The position numbers and the translations under genes are program-made. A DNA stretch of 64,000 bases, taken from NCBI RefSeq assembly GCF_032921865.1, contig NZ_CP136684.1:2143001-2207000 (forward strand), given 5' to 3'. Each line of letters opens with the position of its first letter. Positions within the stretch are counted from its first letter, which is position 1. This document shows positions 53,763 to 63,063 of this stretch, piece by piece. Source of the stretch: Thalassospira lucentensis. GTDB taxonomy: Bacteria; Pseudomonadota; Alphaproteobacteria; Rhodospirillales; Thalassospiraceae. The notes below the pieces were generated by a model. The model worked only from the letters and a program-made list of their open reading frames with translations. It was not told the DNA's origin and did not search any database.

Positions 53763-54662
53763 TCAGGGTGACAATTCCCCCAGCGCATGTGCCAATTGCA
53801 TTGCAAATCTGGCGGATGCGACGGGCAGGGTACGTCCACGCATCTGGCCGAGAATAAGACTGCCCGCTGGCAGATCCCGTTCCGAGATCGGACGGTTGAT
53901 CAGGATGCCATTTTCTTCCGTTCGAAGACCGATCGGAATTTGGAATCCGATCACATTTTCATGCATTACATAGTGCCGGATCAGTTCAAAGCTTTCGGTT
54001 TCAATAACAGGCGACATCTGTCTGGAATTACGGCGGGCGGCAAAATCCAGCAAGTGGCGGACACCAAACCGGTGGGTCGGTGCGACGTGGGGAATGTTCA
54101 GGCAATCGCGCAAACGAATTTCCGGTTTGGTTGCCAGGGGATGATCAGAGCGCATCACCACGTTAACCGTTTGCGGGATCGTGTGGATGACTTCGAAATC
54201 GACAAGGTATACGGGCTCAAACACCAGAGCCAGATCGCTTGAATAACTTGCCAGTTCCTGTTCGGCTTGCGCCCGATCACGGATATTGACGCTGAATGTT
54301 ACGCCGGGGTGATCCTTGCGGTATTCGGCGATCTGCCGGGGCAGGAAATAGGGCAAAAGAGCCTGTGAGCAGGCAATCGAGATATGGCCGCGCCGTTCCC
54401 CGGAAAGGTCGGCGACCTGCCCTTGCACGCGTTCCAGGTCGGATGCCATTGCCCGATAATGGTGCAAAAGAAGTTCGCCCGCCGGATTAAGTCGCACCCC
54501 GCTGGGCAGTCTTTCAAACAGTTCTGTCCCAAATTCATCCTCGAACCCGTTAATCCGCCGGTTCAAGGCCGAAGCTGTGAGGTTCATATCTTCGGCAGCC
54601 TTGCGCATTGATCCTGCGCGGGCAACGGCCTCAATCAATCGGAAGGTTTGCAGATGCCGCAT
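53763..54662 (-). CDS. LysR family transcriptional regulator
   Basis: A 299-residue regulator. The N-terminal helix-turn-helix reads MRHLQTFRLIEAVARAGSMR, then KAAEDMNLTASALNRRINGFE; the effector domain starts GHISIACSQALLPYFLP. It is divergent from the peptide-type ABC operon at 54802, which it presumably controls. I trimmed the long frame to the ATG at 54662, which has AGGA suitably upstream. A dyad ATGCA-N8-TGCAT at 54682-54699 lies in the intergenic region and could be its operator. Confidence 0.9.
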   Translation of the reverse strand: MRHLQTFRLIEAVARAGSMRKAAEDMNLTASALNRRINGFEDEFGTELFERLPSGVRLNPAGELLLHHYRAMASDLERVQGQVADLSGERRGHISIACSQALLPYFLPRQIAEYRKDHPGVTFSVNIRDRAQAEQELASYSSDLALVFEPVYLVDFEVIHTIPQTVNVVMRSDHPLATKPEIRLRDCLNIPHVAPTHRFGVRHLLDFAARRNSRQMSPVIETESFELIRHYVMHENVIGFQIPIGLRTEENGILINRPISERDLPAGSLILGQMRGRTLPVASARFAMQLAHALGELSP

Positions 54663-54681
54663 GGGTTGCATTTTCCTGATG

Positions 54682-54699
54682 ATGCAAATGGTGGTGCAT
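54682..54699. promoter_or_regulatory. Candidate LysR operator before the peptide-type ABC operon
   Basis: ATGCA and TGCAT flank eight bases within the 139-base divergent gap; further TGCA elements lie at 54668 and 54704. Symmetry and position are the only evidence. Confidence 0.3.
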
Positions 54700-54801
54700 T
54701 TTTTGCAACGGATTGGTGAAATCATAGCAATTTTCGCGAACGCGAAAAACTGCAAACTATCAGGATTACATCCAATCATGCTGTTCATGGGGGTTTTGGC
54801 G

Positions 54802-56406
54802 ATGGTTACGAGACGCAATTTTCTAAAAGCCGGTGCTGTAATTGCAGGCACATTGCCGTTCGCGCGTTCATTGTCCGCATTGGCGGCAGGAAGCGACACG
54901 CTGGTTGCCGTGTCCGCCCAGACGGTCAATAGTCTTGATCTGCATCGCACCGGGACCAACCGTGCCAGTTACCAGATTGCGGTGAACTGTTATGACCGTC
55001 TGGTATCTTTTGGGTCGAAGCCTGCCGAAGGCGGTGGTCTTTCCTATGATTATTCCACCATTGTGCCGGAGCTGGCTGAAAGCTGGACCTTTTCCGAAGA
55101 CGGCATGAAGATCACCTTCAAGCTGAAATCCGATGCGGTTTTCACCGATGGCAGCAAGGTAACGGCAACAGACGTCAAATGGTCGTTTGATCGTGCCGTC
55201 AGTGTCGGCGGATTCCCGACAGTTCAGATGAAAGCCGGTGGCTTTGTTCGCCCCGAGCAATTCGAGGCTGTTGATGACGAAACCTTTGTTGTCATCCTTG
55301 ATCAGGCATCCAAGCTTGCACTTCCCGATCTGGCAGTGCCAGTACCCTTCATCATCAATTCGAAGGTGGCCAAGGAACATGCAACCACGGATGATCCGTG
55401 GGCAATGGAATATCTGCATACCAACACCATTGGTTCGGGTGCCTATACCGTTACCCGTTGGGATGCCGGTCAGCAGGTCGTCTTCGAGCGTAATGACAAA
55501 TGGGTTGGCGGGCCGGTTCCGCCGGTGCGTCGTGTGATCATGCGCGAAGTTCCGTCTGCGGCCACCAGCCGCGCCCTGATCGAACGGGGTGACGTTCAGG
55601 TTGCCTTTGATATTCCGGACAAGGATGCCGCAGAACTGGCCGGTAAAGTCACGGTGCATTCAACCCCGATTGAAAACTGTATCCATTCACTTTGCCTGAA
55701 CACCAAATTTGAACCGTTCCAGGACCCTGACGTGCGCAAGGCGATCGCCTATGCCGTACCGTATGAGGCGATCTTTAATGCGGCGGCCTATGGTCGTGGT
55801 GCGCCGCTTTGGGGGGGCGGGGCAAAGGCAACCGATATCGCGTGGCCGCGTAAGTCGCCCTATGACACCAACCTGGACAAGGCCAAGGAACATATGGCCA
55901 AGTCGGGCTTTGCCGATGGATTTGAAACCAAGCTTTCCATTTCAACCGATTTGTCTTCGTGGATGGAACCGACCGCCCTGCTTATTCAGGAGGCGGTTGG
56001 CAAGCTTGGTATCAAGGTCGAGATCGAAAAGATCCCGGGTGCCAATTGGCGTACAGCGGCACTGGTGGAAAAGCGCCTTGATTTCCATCTGGAAAACTTC
56101 GGTGGCTGGCTGAATACGCCGGACTATTACTTCTTCTGGGCCTATCAGGAAGGACATCTGTTCAACTCGTCGAACTATTCCAATGCCGAGGTTGAACAAC
56201 TGACCAATGAAACCCTGCATATGGCCATGGACGATCCGGAATATGCGCCCAAGATCATGCGCATGATTGATATCGTCTTTGAAGATTTGCCACGTATTCC
56301 GCTGTGGCAGCCCGCCCTTAACGTCGCACTGAACGGGGCGGGTGGTTATGAATTCTGGTTCCATCGTCAGCTTGATATCCGCGGCCTGACAACGGTGGAA
56401 AGCTGA
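54802..56406 (+). CDS. Peptide/nickel-type ABC transporter substrate-binding protein with Tat signal
   Basis: A 534-residue family 5 binding protein. The N-terminus MVTRRNFLKAGAVIAGTLPF carries a twin-arginine motif, so it is exported folded and probably cleaved near ALAAGS. The fold is shown by YDRLVSFGSK, VPELAESWTFSEDGMKITFKLK and the C-terminal DLPRIPLWQPALNVALNG. Family members bind peptides, opines, oligosaccharides or similar amide-rich compounds. The ATG at 54802 has GGGGG upstream; ATGs at 54778 and 54787 are alternatives. The operon ends with an amide-hydrolysing enzyme, hinting at a nitrogen-rich substrate. Confidence 0.9.
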   Translation: MVTRRNFLKAGAVIAGTLPFARSLSALAAGSDTLVAVSAQTVNSLDLHRTGTNRASYQIAVNCYDRLVSFGSKPAEGGGLSYDYSTIVPELAESWTFSEDGMKITFKLKSDAVFTDGSKVTATDVKWSFDRAVSVGGFPTVQMKAGGFVRPEQFEAVDDETFVVILDQASKLALPDLAVPVPFIINSKVAKEHATTDDPWAMEYLHTNTIGSGAYTVTRWDAGQQVVFERNDKWVGGPVPPVRRVIMREVPSAATSRALIERGDVQVAFDIPDKDAAELAGKVTVHSTPIENCIHSLCLNTKFEPFQDPDVRKAIAYAVPYEAIFNAAAYGRGAPLWGGGAKATDIAWPRKSPYDTNLDKAKEHMAKSGFADGFETKLSISTDLSSWMEPTALLIQEAVGKLGIKVEIEKIPGANWRTAALVEKRLDFHLENFGGWLNTPDYYFFWAYQEGHLFNSSNYSNAEVEQLTNETLHMAMDDPEYAPKIMRMIDIVFEDLPRIPLWQPALNVALNGAGGYEFWFHRQLDIRGLTTVES

Positions 56407-56410
56407 AATC

Positions 56411-57436
56411 ATGGCAGTCCGGGGAACCAGCGTTCTGACACGTATCGCACAGGCCATTCCGGTCCTGTTTGGGGTCATCGTTATCAGCTTTGTCCTGACG
56501 CGTGCCTTGCCTGGTGACCCGGCTGTACAGTTTGCAGGGATCATGGCAACACCCGAGACAATTGAAGAAACCCGGGCAAAGCTTGGTCTCGACAAACCGC
56601 TTCCGGAACAGTTCGTGGTCTATCTTGGTCAACTGTTTCAGGGTGATCTTGGACAATCGGTTTCAACCGGGCGACCGGTTCTGACCGAACTTACCAGTCG
56701 CCTTCCGGCATCGCTTGAACTGACGCTAAGTGCGTTGCTGTTGTCTTGTCTGGTGGCGGTGCCGCTTGGCGTTCTGGCGGCAACGCGACCGGGAAGCTGG
56801 GTTGACCAGATTTGTCGATTGCTTGTGACAATGGGGGTGTCGCTTCCGACCTTCTTTACCGGTGTGATGCTGATTTACATCTTCTATTACCTGCTGGGTA
56901 TCTCGCCGTCACCCTTGGGACGACTTGATTTTATCTATCTTGATCCTCCGCATGTGACGGGTTTCTTCCTGATTGATGCCGCACTGGTCGGCGATTGGGA
57001 AACCTGGTTTGGCGCGTTCAAACAGCTCATTCTTCCGGCTGTGACATTGGCGCTTTTCACCCTTGCACCGATTGCCCGCATGACCCGTGCCGCCATGCTT
57101 TCGGCCCTCTCATCGGATTACATTCGAACGGCCCGTGCTGCCGGGTTGGGATCGGGTCGCATTCTTTACGGTTATGCGTTTCGCAATGCGTTGTTACCGG
57201 TGGTGACGACACTTGGCATGGTGTTTTCCTTTGTGCTGGGCGCGAACGTTCTTGTCGAAAAGGTTTTTGCCTGGCCGGGAATCGGATCATATGCGGTCGA
57301 GGCCCTGATTGTGTCGGACTATGCCGCGGTTCAGGGGTTTGTCCTAGCGATGGCGTTTCTTTTCGTATTCCTCAATCTGGTGATTGATCTGGCTTATTCG
57401 CTGATTGATCCGCGTTTCGGGACCTCAGGAAAATGA
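56411..57436 (+). CDS. Peptide-type ABC transporter permease (DppB-like)
   Basis: A 341-residue permease with six hydrophobic segments. The N-terminal region IPVLFGVIVISFVLTRALPGDPA is characteristic of DppB/OppB proteins, and DYIRTARAAGLGSGRILYGYAF is the cytoplasmic coupling loop. It starts four bases after the binding-protein stop and overlaps the next permease by four bases. Confidence 0.93.
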   Translation: MAVRGTSVLTRIAQAIPVLFGVIVISFVLTRALPGDPAVQFAGIMATPETIEETRAKLGLDKPLPEQFVVYLGQLFQGDLGQSVSTGRPVLTELTSRLPASLELTLSALLLSCLVAVPLGVLAATRPGSWVDQICRLLVTMGVSLPTFFTGVMLIYIFYYLLGISPSPLGRLDFIYLDPPHVTGFFLIDAALVGDWETWFGAFKQLILPAVTLALFTLAPIARMTRAAMLSALSSDYIRTARAAGLGSGRILYGYAFRNALLPVVTTLGMVFSFVLGANVLVEKVFAWPGIGSYAVEALIVSDYAAVQGFVLAMAFLFVFLNLVIDLAYSLIDPRFGTSGK

Positions 57437-58371
57437 ACAAGATTTTGTCATCCGCCTCCGAAACGTCTGCTGCGGAACCTGGAATGGCCGATGCGGCTAT
57501 CGACGTTACCCAGCCAGCCAAATCAAGGTCCGGTGGCTTTGCCCATCTGGTTTATGTGCTGCGCGAAAATCCGGTTACGGCATTTGCGTTTGCAATGTTC
57601 GGGGTTCTGATTTTTGCCGCCGTATTTGGCCCGTCAATCGTGCCTTACGATCCGCTGGAAACCAATGCGGCAAGTGTCCTGCAGCCACCTTCCATGGCCC
57701 ACTGGTTCGGAACGGACAACTTGGGCCGTGATGTTTTTAGCCGCGTGGTTGTCGCCACCCGCCTTGATCTGGTGATTTCGGTTGCGGCGGTGGCACTTTC
57801 ATTTGTTATCGGTTCATTTCTGGGTGCGATTGCAGGTTATCGGGGCGGCTGGACAGACATCACGCTGAACCGTGTTCTTGATACCATCATGGCCTTTCCG
57901 CTGTTTGTTCTGGCGATGGGCGTTGTTGCGGCCCTTGGCAATTCGGTTGCGAACATCATTTACGCAACTGCGATCATCAATATTCCGTTCTATGCCCGCC
58001 TTGTCCGGGCCGAGGTCAATATTCGTCGCAATGCCGGCTTTACCCTGGCTGCCAAGCTTTCGGGCAACAGTGATGCGCGCATTCTGGCGTTTCACATTTT
58101 TCCGAACGCGTTGCCGCCAATGATGGTGCAGGTTTCGCTGAACCTTGGTTGGGCAATCCTCAATGCCGCGGGGCTGAGCTTTATCGGCTTGGGGGTCCGT
58201 CCGCCGACCCCGGAATGGGGGATTATGGTGGCCGAGGGGGCGAACTTCATCGTGTCGGGTGAATGGTGGATGGCCCTGTTCCCGGGGTTGTCATTGATGA
58301 TCGCGGTTTTGACATTCAATCTGATGGGCGATGGTCTGCGCGATATCGTCGATCCGCGACGGAGGACATGA
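57433..58371 (+). CDS. Peptide-type ABC transporter permease (DppC-like)
   Basis: A 312-residue permease. A DppC-type N-terminal helix is followed by PPSMAHWFGTDNLGRDVFSRVVVATR, the family hallmark, and the coupling loop LVRAEVNIRRNAGFTLAAKL. The C-terminus has GINDVADPR-like residues (DGLRDIVDPRRRT). Four-base overlaps at both ends indicate translational coupling with the DppB-like permease and the ATPase. Confidence 0.93.
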   Translation: MNKILSSASETSAAEPGMADAAIDVTQPAKSRSGGFAHLVYVLRENPVTAFAFAMFGVLIFAAVFGPSIVPYDPLETNAASVLQPPSMAHWFGTDNLGRDVFSRVVVATRLDLVISVAAVALSFVIGSFLGAIAGYRGGWTDITLNRVLDTIMAFPLFVLAMGVVAALGNSVANIIYATAIINIPFYARLVRAEVNIRRNAGFTLAAKLSGNSDARILAFHIFPNALPPMMVQVSLNLGWAILNAAGLSFIGLGVRPPTPEWGIMVAEGANFIVSGEWWMALFPGLSLMIAVLTFNLMGDGLRDIVDPRRRT

Positions 58372-60002
58372 AAATGCTATCCATCAAGGGACTAGGCGTA
58401 GCCTTCCGGACGCGAAACGGCGAAGTCAATGCGGTCAAGGGGATCGATTTCGAACTGGCAAAAGGCGAACGCCTAGGCATCGTTGGCGAAAGTGGGTCGG
58501 GAAAATCGGTTACGTCCTATGCCTTGATGCGCATCCTTGATGCTGGCGGGACAATCAAATCCGGCGAAGCGGTCTATGGCGGTATTGATCTGCGCCGAGC
58601 GTCCGAGCGCGACATGCGCGACATTCGCGGCCGCGAAATCAGCATGATCTTCCAGAACCCGCGTGCGGCACTCAATCCGATCCGTAAGGTTGGTCATCAA
58701 ATCGAAGACGTTCTGCGGCGTCACAGCCGCGCCACCCGTCACAATGCCAAGATCAAGGCGATTGAAGCGCTTGAGGCGGTTAAAATCCGCGATGCGGCAG
58801 CACGCTATGAAGCCTATCCGTTCGAGCTTTCGGGTGGAATGTGTCAGCGAGTTGTCATTGCGCTTGCGCTTGCCTGCGATCCGAAACTGATCATTGCCGA
58901 TGAACCGACCACAGGGCTTGATATCACCACCCAGAAGGCGGTTATGGACCTAGTGGATGATCTGGTGCGTGCACGGGGCATGTCATCAATCCTGATCACT
59001 CATGATCTTGGACTGGCATCGCAATATTGCGACCGGATTGTCGTGATGAAAGACGGCCTGATTGTAGAGGCTGGTGATCCGGTCAAATTGTTCACCAATC
59101 CCCAACATGCCTATACCCGAAAACTTGTCCATGCGACCCCGCGCCGGATGGGCACCATTCGATCCCTTTTACCCGAAGGCGAACGACCGGAACTTGAACC
59201 GCACGTAATTGGTGACAAGCCACTGATTGACGTGATCAATCTTGCCAAAACATATCAGGGCAAAAGCGGCCCGGTTCATGCGGTCAGGAAAATCAGCTTC
59301 ACTGTCCATGAAGGTGAAAGTGTCGGGCTGGTTGGTGAATCAGGTTGTGGAAAATCAACCACTTCTTCGATGCTGGTGCGGTTGCTGGATTCAACATCGG
59401 GCAGCATTTTCTATCGCGGCGAAGATATCGCGACATTGCCAGCAGCAGGTTTTGCCAAACATCCGTTGCGATCGAAAATCCAGATGGTGTTTCAGGATGC
59501 GACCGATAGCCTGAACCCCCGCTTTACCGCCCGTCAGGCCATTGCCGATCCTTTGCATCGCCTGATGGGGATGCGCGGCGATGCGGTAACCACACGCACC
59601 GAAGAACTGGCGGAGATGACAGGCTTCCCGGCGCATCTTCTTGACCGGTTCCCGCATCAGCTTTCCGGTGGGCAGAAGGCTCGCGTCGGTATTGCCCGTG
59701 CGCTCGCGACTGAACCTGATTTCCTGATCCTTGATGAACCGACAGCTGCCCTTGATGTGTCCATACAGGCGCTTGTCCTGAACCTTCTGGCGGATTTGCG
59801 TGTGCGGCTAGGCATCAGCTACCTGTTCGTCAGCCACGATCTCAACGTCGTCAGGTTGCTCTGTGATCATGTGATCGTCATGCAAAATGGCAGCATCGTT
59901 GAATCCGGTCCTGTCGCAACCGTGATGGAAAATCCGCAACACCCCTATACACGCGAATTGCTGTCCGCGGCCCCACAGGCCCCGGAACGTGAAATCGCCT
60001 GA
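58368..60002 (+). CDS. Peptide-type ABC transporter, fused two-domain ATPase (DppD-DppF type)
   Basis: A 544-residue protein joining two ATPases. Domain one has Walker A GESGSGKSVTSYAL, signature LSGGMCQRVVIALAL and Walker B LIIADEPTTGLD. Domain two has GESGCGKSTTSSML, LSGGQKARVGIARAL and FLILDEPTAALD. Both sites look active. Fused DppDF proteins are common in alphaproteobacterial opine/peptide importers. The ATG at 58368 overlaps the permease stop (ATGA). Confidence 0.92.
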   Translation: MKMLSIKGLGVAFRTRNGEVNAVKGIDFELAKGERLGIVGESGSGKSVTSYALMRILDAGGTIKSGEAVYGGIDLRRASERDMRDIRGREISMIFQNPRAALNPIRKVGHQIEDVLRRHSRATRHNAKIKAIEALEAVKIRDAAARYEAYPFELSGGMCQRVVIALALACDPKLIIADEPTTGLDITTQKAVMDLVDDLVRARGMSSILITHDLGLASQYCDRIVVMKDGLIVEAGDPVKLFTNPQHAYTRKLVHATPRRMGTIRSLLPEGERPELEPHVIGDKPLIDVINLAKTYQGKSGPVHAVRKISFTVHEGESVGLVGESGCGKSTTSSMLVRLLDSTSGSIFYRGEDIATLPAAGFAKHPLRSKIQMVFQDATDSLNPRFTARQAIADPLHRLMGMRGDAVTTRTEELAEMTGFPAHLLDRFPHQLSGGQKARVGIARALATEPDFLILDEPTAALDVSIQALVLNLLADLRVRLGISYLFVSHDLNVVRLLCDHVIVMQNGSIVESGPVATVMENPQHPYTRELLSAAPQAPEREIA

Positions 60003-60051
60003 CCTTCCGACTTTTCAGAACATTCAACAACGCCACAGACGGAATACCAAA

Positions 60052-61842
60052 ATGATTGCTGATCTTCCCTTCACACTTGCCGCATTGCGGCAGGCATACG
60101 CATCCGGTTTGCGTCCAGAGCAGGTAGTAGAAGAAGCATTTCGTCGTCTGGATGCGACCGGTGACCCGGGTATCCTGATTTATACCGCGCGTGATGAAGC
60201 GTTGGCAGCGGCCGGGGAACTTGGTGCTTATGATGGTCGTCCCTTGTGGGGCATTCCCTATATTGCCAAGGACAATATTGACGTGATGGGGATGCCGACA
60301 ACGGCGGCTTGTCCAGATTTTGCATATGACGCGCTGTCAGATGCTTTTGTTGTTGCCCAATTGCGGGCTGCCGGTGCGATCTGTCTTGGTAAGGCTAATC
60401 TGGACCAGTTTGCAACCGGTCTTGTCGGGGTCCGAAGCCCCTATCCCGTGCCACTTAATGCAATTGATCCTGCGATTGTGCCGGGTGGATCGTCGTCGGG
60501 GTCTGCCGTGGCGGTCGCGCACGGGATCGCGAGTTTTTCCCTTGGTACGGATACGGCGGGGTCGGGCCGTGTACCTGCCGCGCTTAACAGCATTGTTGGC
60601 CTGAAGCCTACATTGGGCACCCTGTCTGCAACAGGCGTTGTTCCGGCATGCCGGACTTTGGATACGGTTTCAATTTTTGCCCTGAATGTATCGGACGCGT
60701 GGGACGTGTTTGATGTTGCAGCACAATTTGACGCCGCGGATGCCTATAGCCGGAATTTCGTCAAAAAGGGTGGATTGTCAAAAACGCTTCCTTTGCGCGT
60801 TGCGGTGCCGGATGCTCGAACTCTCGAGACGTTTGATGACGACATTCAGCGCGATCATTTTCATGGCGATGTCGCGAAGCTTGCAGCACTTGGTTGCGAA
60901 ATTACAGAGATCGATTTTACGCCCTTCTATGATGTCGCAAGCATGCTTTATCAGGGCGCATGGCTGGCCGAACGTGTTGCCGCGGTCGGCTCACGGCTGA
61001 CTGAAAAGCCGGAAACCCTGCATCCAACAACACGGGCCATTCTTGAGCCAGGGTTGGATTTGACTGCGGTCGATGCTTTTAACGGATTTTACCGGCTAAA
61101 AGCCCTGCAGCGTCAGTGTGAGAATGCGTTGGCGGGGATTGATGCCATCTGTGTGCCGACCATTCCGCATTTCGTGACGGTGGACGACATCGCGTCCGAC
61201 CCGATCGGACCAAACTCGCGTTTGGGGACCTATACAAACTTTGTGAACCTGCTTGATATGTGTGGCATTGCGGTTCCGACTGGCCCCCGCAAAGATGGGC
61301 GTCCGGGCAGTCTGACAATTCTGGCAGGCAAAGGTGAAGATGCGAAAGTTGCATCCTTGGCAGCCTTGCTTGAGGCTGGTGATGTTGGCGCAACAGGATG
61401 GACCCGCGACAAGATCCGCTATTCCGAACCGGTCATCGGTGAAGATGAAATCGGGCTCGTGGTCTGTGGGGCACATATGTCCGGCTTGCCGCTTAATGGT
61501 GAATTGACCGGACGGGCGGCCCGCTTGATCCGTAAAACAAGGACAGCCGCAAAATACAGCTTCTATGCCTTGGCCGGTGGCCCGCCCAAACGTCCCGGTA
61601 TGTTGGTCAATACTGATACCGGCGGATCAATCGAGGTTGAGGTATGGGCCGTTCCCAAATCGGCAATCGGCGGTTTCCTTGCCGGGATTCCATCACCGCT
61701 GTGTCTGGGTACCGTTGAACTCGAAGATGGCAGTCGCCAAAAAGGGTTCTTGTGCGAAGCCGCAGGTCTGGATGGCGCCACCGATATTACCGAGTTGGGC
61801 AGTTGGCGGACATATCTTGAGAAGATGGGCAAGACGGGTTGA
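60052..61842 (+). CDS. atzF: Allophanate hydrolase-like amidase
   Basis: A 596-residue protein of AtzF length. The N-terminal amidase-signature domain has its Ser-Ser-Lys triad: Lys73 in YIAKDNID, cis-Ser148 in VPGGSSSGS and nucleophile Ser171 in DTAGSGRVPA. The extra C-terminal domain (GELTGRAARLIRKTRTAAKYSFYALAG, GFLAGIPSPLCLGTVELEDG) is that of allophanate hydrolases. Those enzymes convert allophanate to ammonia and CO2. No urea carboxylase or biuret hydrolase gene is nearby; the gene ends a peptide-type importer operon instead. The ATG at 60052 is preferred over 59989, which overlaps the ATPase. Confidence 0.9.
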   Translation: MIADLPFTLAALRQAYASGLRPEQVVEEAFRRLDATGDPGILIYTARDEALAAAGELGAYDGRPLWGIPYIAKDNIDVMGMPTTAACPDFAYDALSDAFVVAQLRAAGAICLGKANLDQFATGLVGVRSPYPVPLNAIDPAIVPGGSSSGSAVAVAHGIASFSLGTDTAGSGRVPAALNSIVGLKPTLGTLSATGVVPACRTLDTVSIFALNVSDAWDVFDVAAQFDAADAYSRNFVKKGGLSKTLPLRVAVPDARTLETFDDDIQRDHFHGDVAKLAALGCEITEIDFTPFYDVASMLYQGAWLAERVAAVGSRLTEKPETLHPTTRAILEPGLDLTAVDAFNGFYRLKALQRQCENALAGIDAICVPTIPHFVTVDDIASDPIGPNSRLGTYTNFVNLLDMCGIAVPTGPRKDGRPGSLTILAGKGEDAKVASLAALLEAGDVGATGWTRDKIRYSEPVIGEDEIGLVVCGAHMSGLPLNGELTGRAARLIRKTRTAAKYSFYALAGGPPKRPGMLVNTDTGGSIEVEVWAVPKSAIGGFLAGIPSPLCLGTVELEDGSRQKGFLCEAAGLDGATDITELGSWRTYLEKMGKTG

Positions 61843-61924
61843 ATATTGATCTTCCAGCCTATCGGTGGTTGTATTGATGGTATTGCGCTTGAGGACGGAT
61901 ATGTCGGGTAAGGCATTGCCTGCG

Positions 61925-61950
61925 AACCCAATCGTTGATGATTGGGTTTT
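61925..61950. terminator. Terminator between allophanate hydrolase and convergent dehydrogenase gene
   Basis: AACCCAATC (61925-61933) and GATTGGGTT (61940-61948) form a perfect 9-base stem with a T-run after it. Confidence 0.85.
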
Positions 61951-62016
61951 CGGGTGGCAGCAGTATTCTAAACTATCCGGATTGATCATGTAGAGAAGGC
62001 TAAACAGGAAACAGGT

Positions 62017-63060
62017 TCAGTTGGCGAAAGACAACTGAACCTTGACCGATTTGCTGCGATCACTTGCCACGTCAAAGGCTTCTGTGGCGGTTTCAAGCGG
62101 GAAGGTCTGGGTGATGATCGGGCTTACGTCAATTTTACCGCTATCGATCATGCGAACGGCCTCGGCAAACTCCGTATGGAAACGGAAGGTGCCGGTGATT
62201 GTGATTTCCTTGGCGACCAGCGGATTGAACGCTACCGGAATTTCGCCGGCAACGCCGACCTGAACGAGGATGCCTTGCGGGCGCAAAACGCTGATGGCGG
62301 ACCGCAAAGCCGCTGGGGCGGCGGAGCATTCCAGGCAAACGTCAAACTGGCCCTTATCCTGTTCATAAGGTTTAAGGTCGTCGGCGGCCGTGGCGATGTT
62401 GATGGTGCGGGTTGCCCCCATCTGCTTTGCAACATTCAACGCAAAATCCTGCAAGTCGGTCACAACGATTTCGCTGGCACCGGCAAGTTTGGCGGCCGCC
62501 GCACAAAGGCTGCCAATCGGACCAGCACCGGTAATCAGAACCTTCTTACCCGCAAGATCACCTGCGCGTGCAACTGCATGCAGGCATACGGCAAGGGGTT
62601 CGGCACAGGCGGCCTTGCAGATATCGGTTTGATCGTTGATCACGAAACACTGGCCTTTGCGCACATTGACCAGATCGCGGAACGCCCCCTGAATATGGGG
62701 CATCGGCATTGCCGACCCAAAGAACTTCATGTTCAGGCAATGCTGCTGCAGGTTCTGTAGGCAATAGCGGCACGTGCCGCACGGATGGCTTGGGTTGATT
62801 GCAACCTTTTGCCCGACGGCCAGACCGTTTACATCCGGGCCAAGTGCAACGATGGTACCCGCGGCCTCATGTCCAAGAATGATCGGTTCTCGCACGCGGA
62901 TTTGACCAATCCCGCCTTCGAAATAGTAATGCATGTCCGAACCGCACACACCACCGGCACCTACACGGATAAGGACTTCGTCACCAATAGGGGCGGTGGT
63001 TGCTTCGGTATCGATCCTAAGATCATCTTGGCCATACAGACGGCAAACACGTGTTTGCAT
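62017..63060 (-). CDS. idnD: Zinc-dependent L-idonate 5-dehydrogenase-like enzyme
   Basis: A 347-residue medium-chain dehydrogenase. The catalytic zinc region is CGSDMHYYFEGG with GHEAAG, and the structural zinc Cys cluster is CGTCRYCLQNLQQHC. The nucleotide fold has ITGAGPIGSLCAAAAKLAGA. YYFEGGIGQIRVREPIILGHE is characteristic of L-idonate/sorbitol-type dehydrogenases, so oxidation of a sugar acid such as L-idonate to 5-ketogluconate is likely. It follows the TRAP permease gene by three bases, so the transporter probably imports its substrate. Confidence 0.85.
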   Translation of the reverse strand: MQTRVCRLYGQDDLRIDTEATTAPIGDEVLIRVGAGGVCGSDMHYYFEGGIGQIRVREPIILGHEAAGTIVALGPDVNGLAVGQKVAINPSHPCGTCRYCLQNLQQHCLNMKFFGSAMPMPHIQGAFRDLVNVRKGQCFVINDQTDICKAACAEPLAVCLHAVARAGDLAGKKVLITGAGPIGSLCAAAAKLAGASEIVVTDLQDFALNVAKQMGATRTINIATAADDLKPYEQDKGQFDVCLECSAAPAALRSAISVLRPQGILVQVGVAGEIPVAFNPLVAKEITITGTFRFHTEFAEAVRMIDSGKIDVSPIITQTFPLETATEAFDVASDRSKSVKVQLSFAN

Positions 63061-63063
63061 TCA

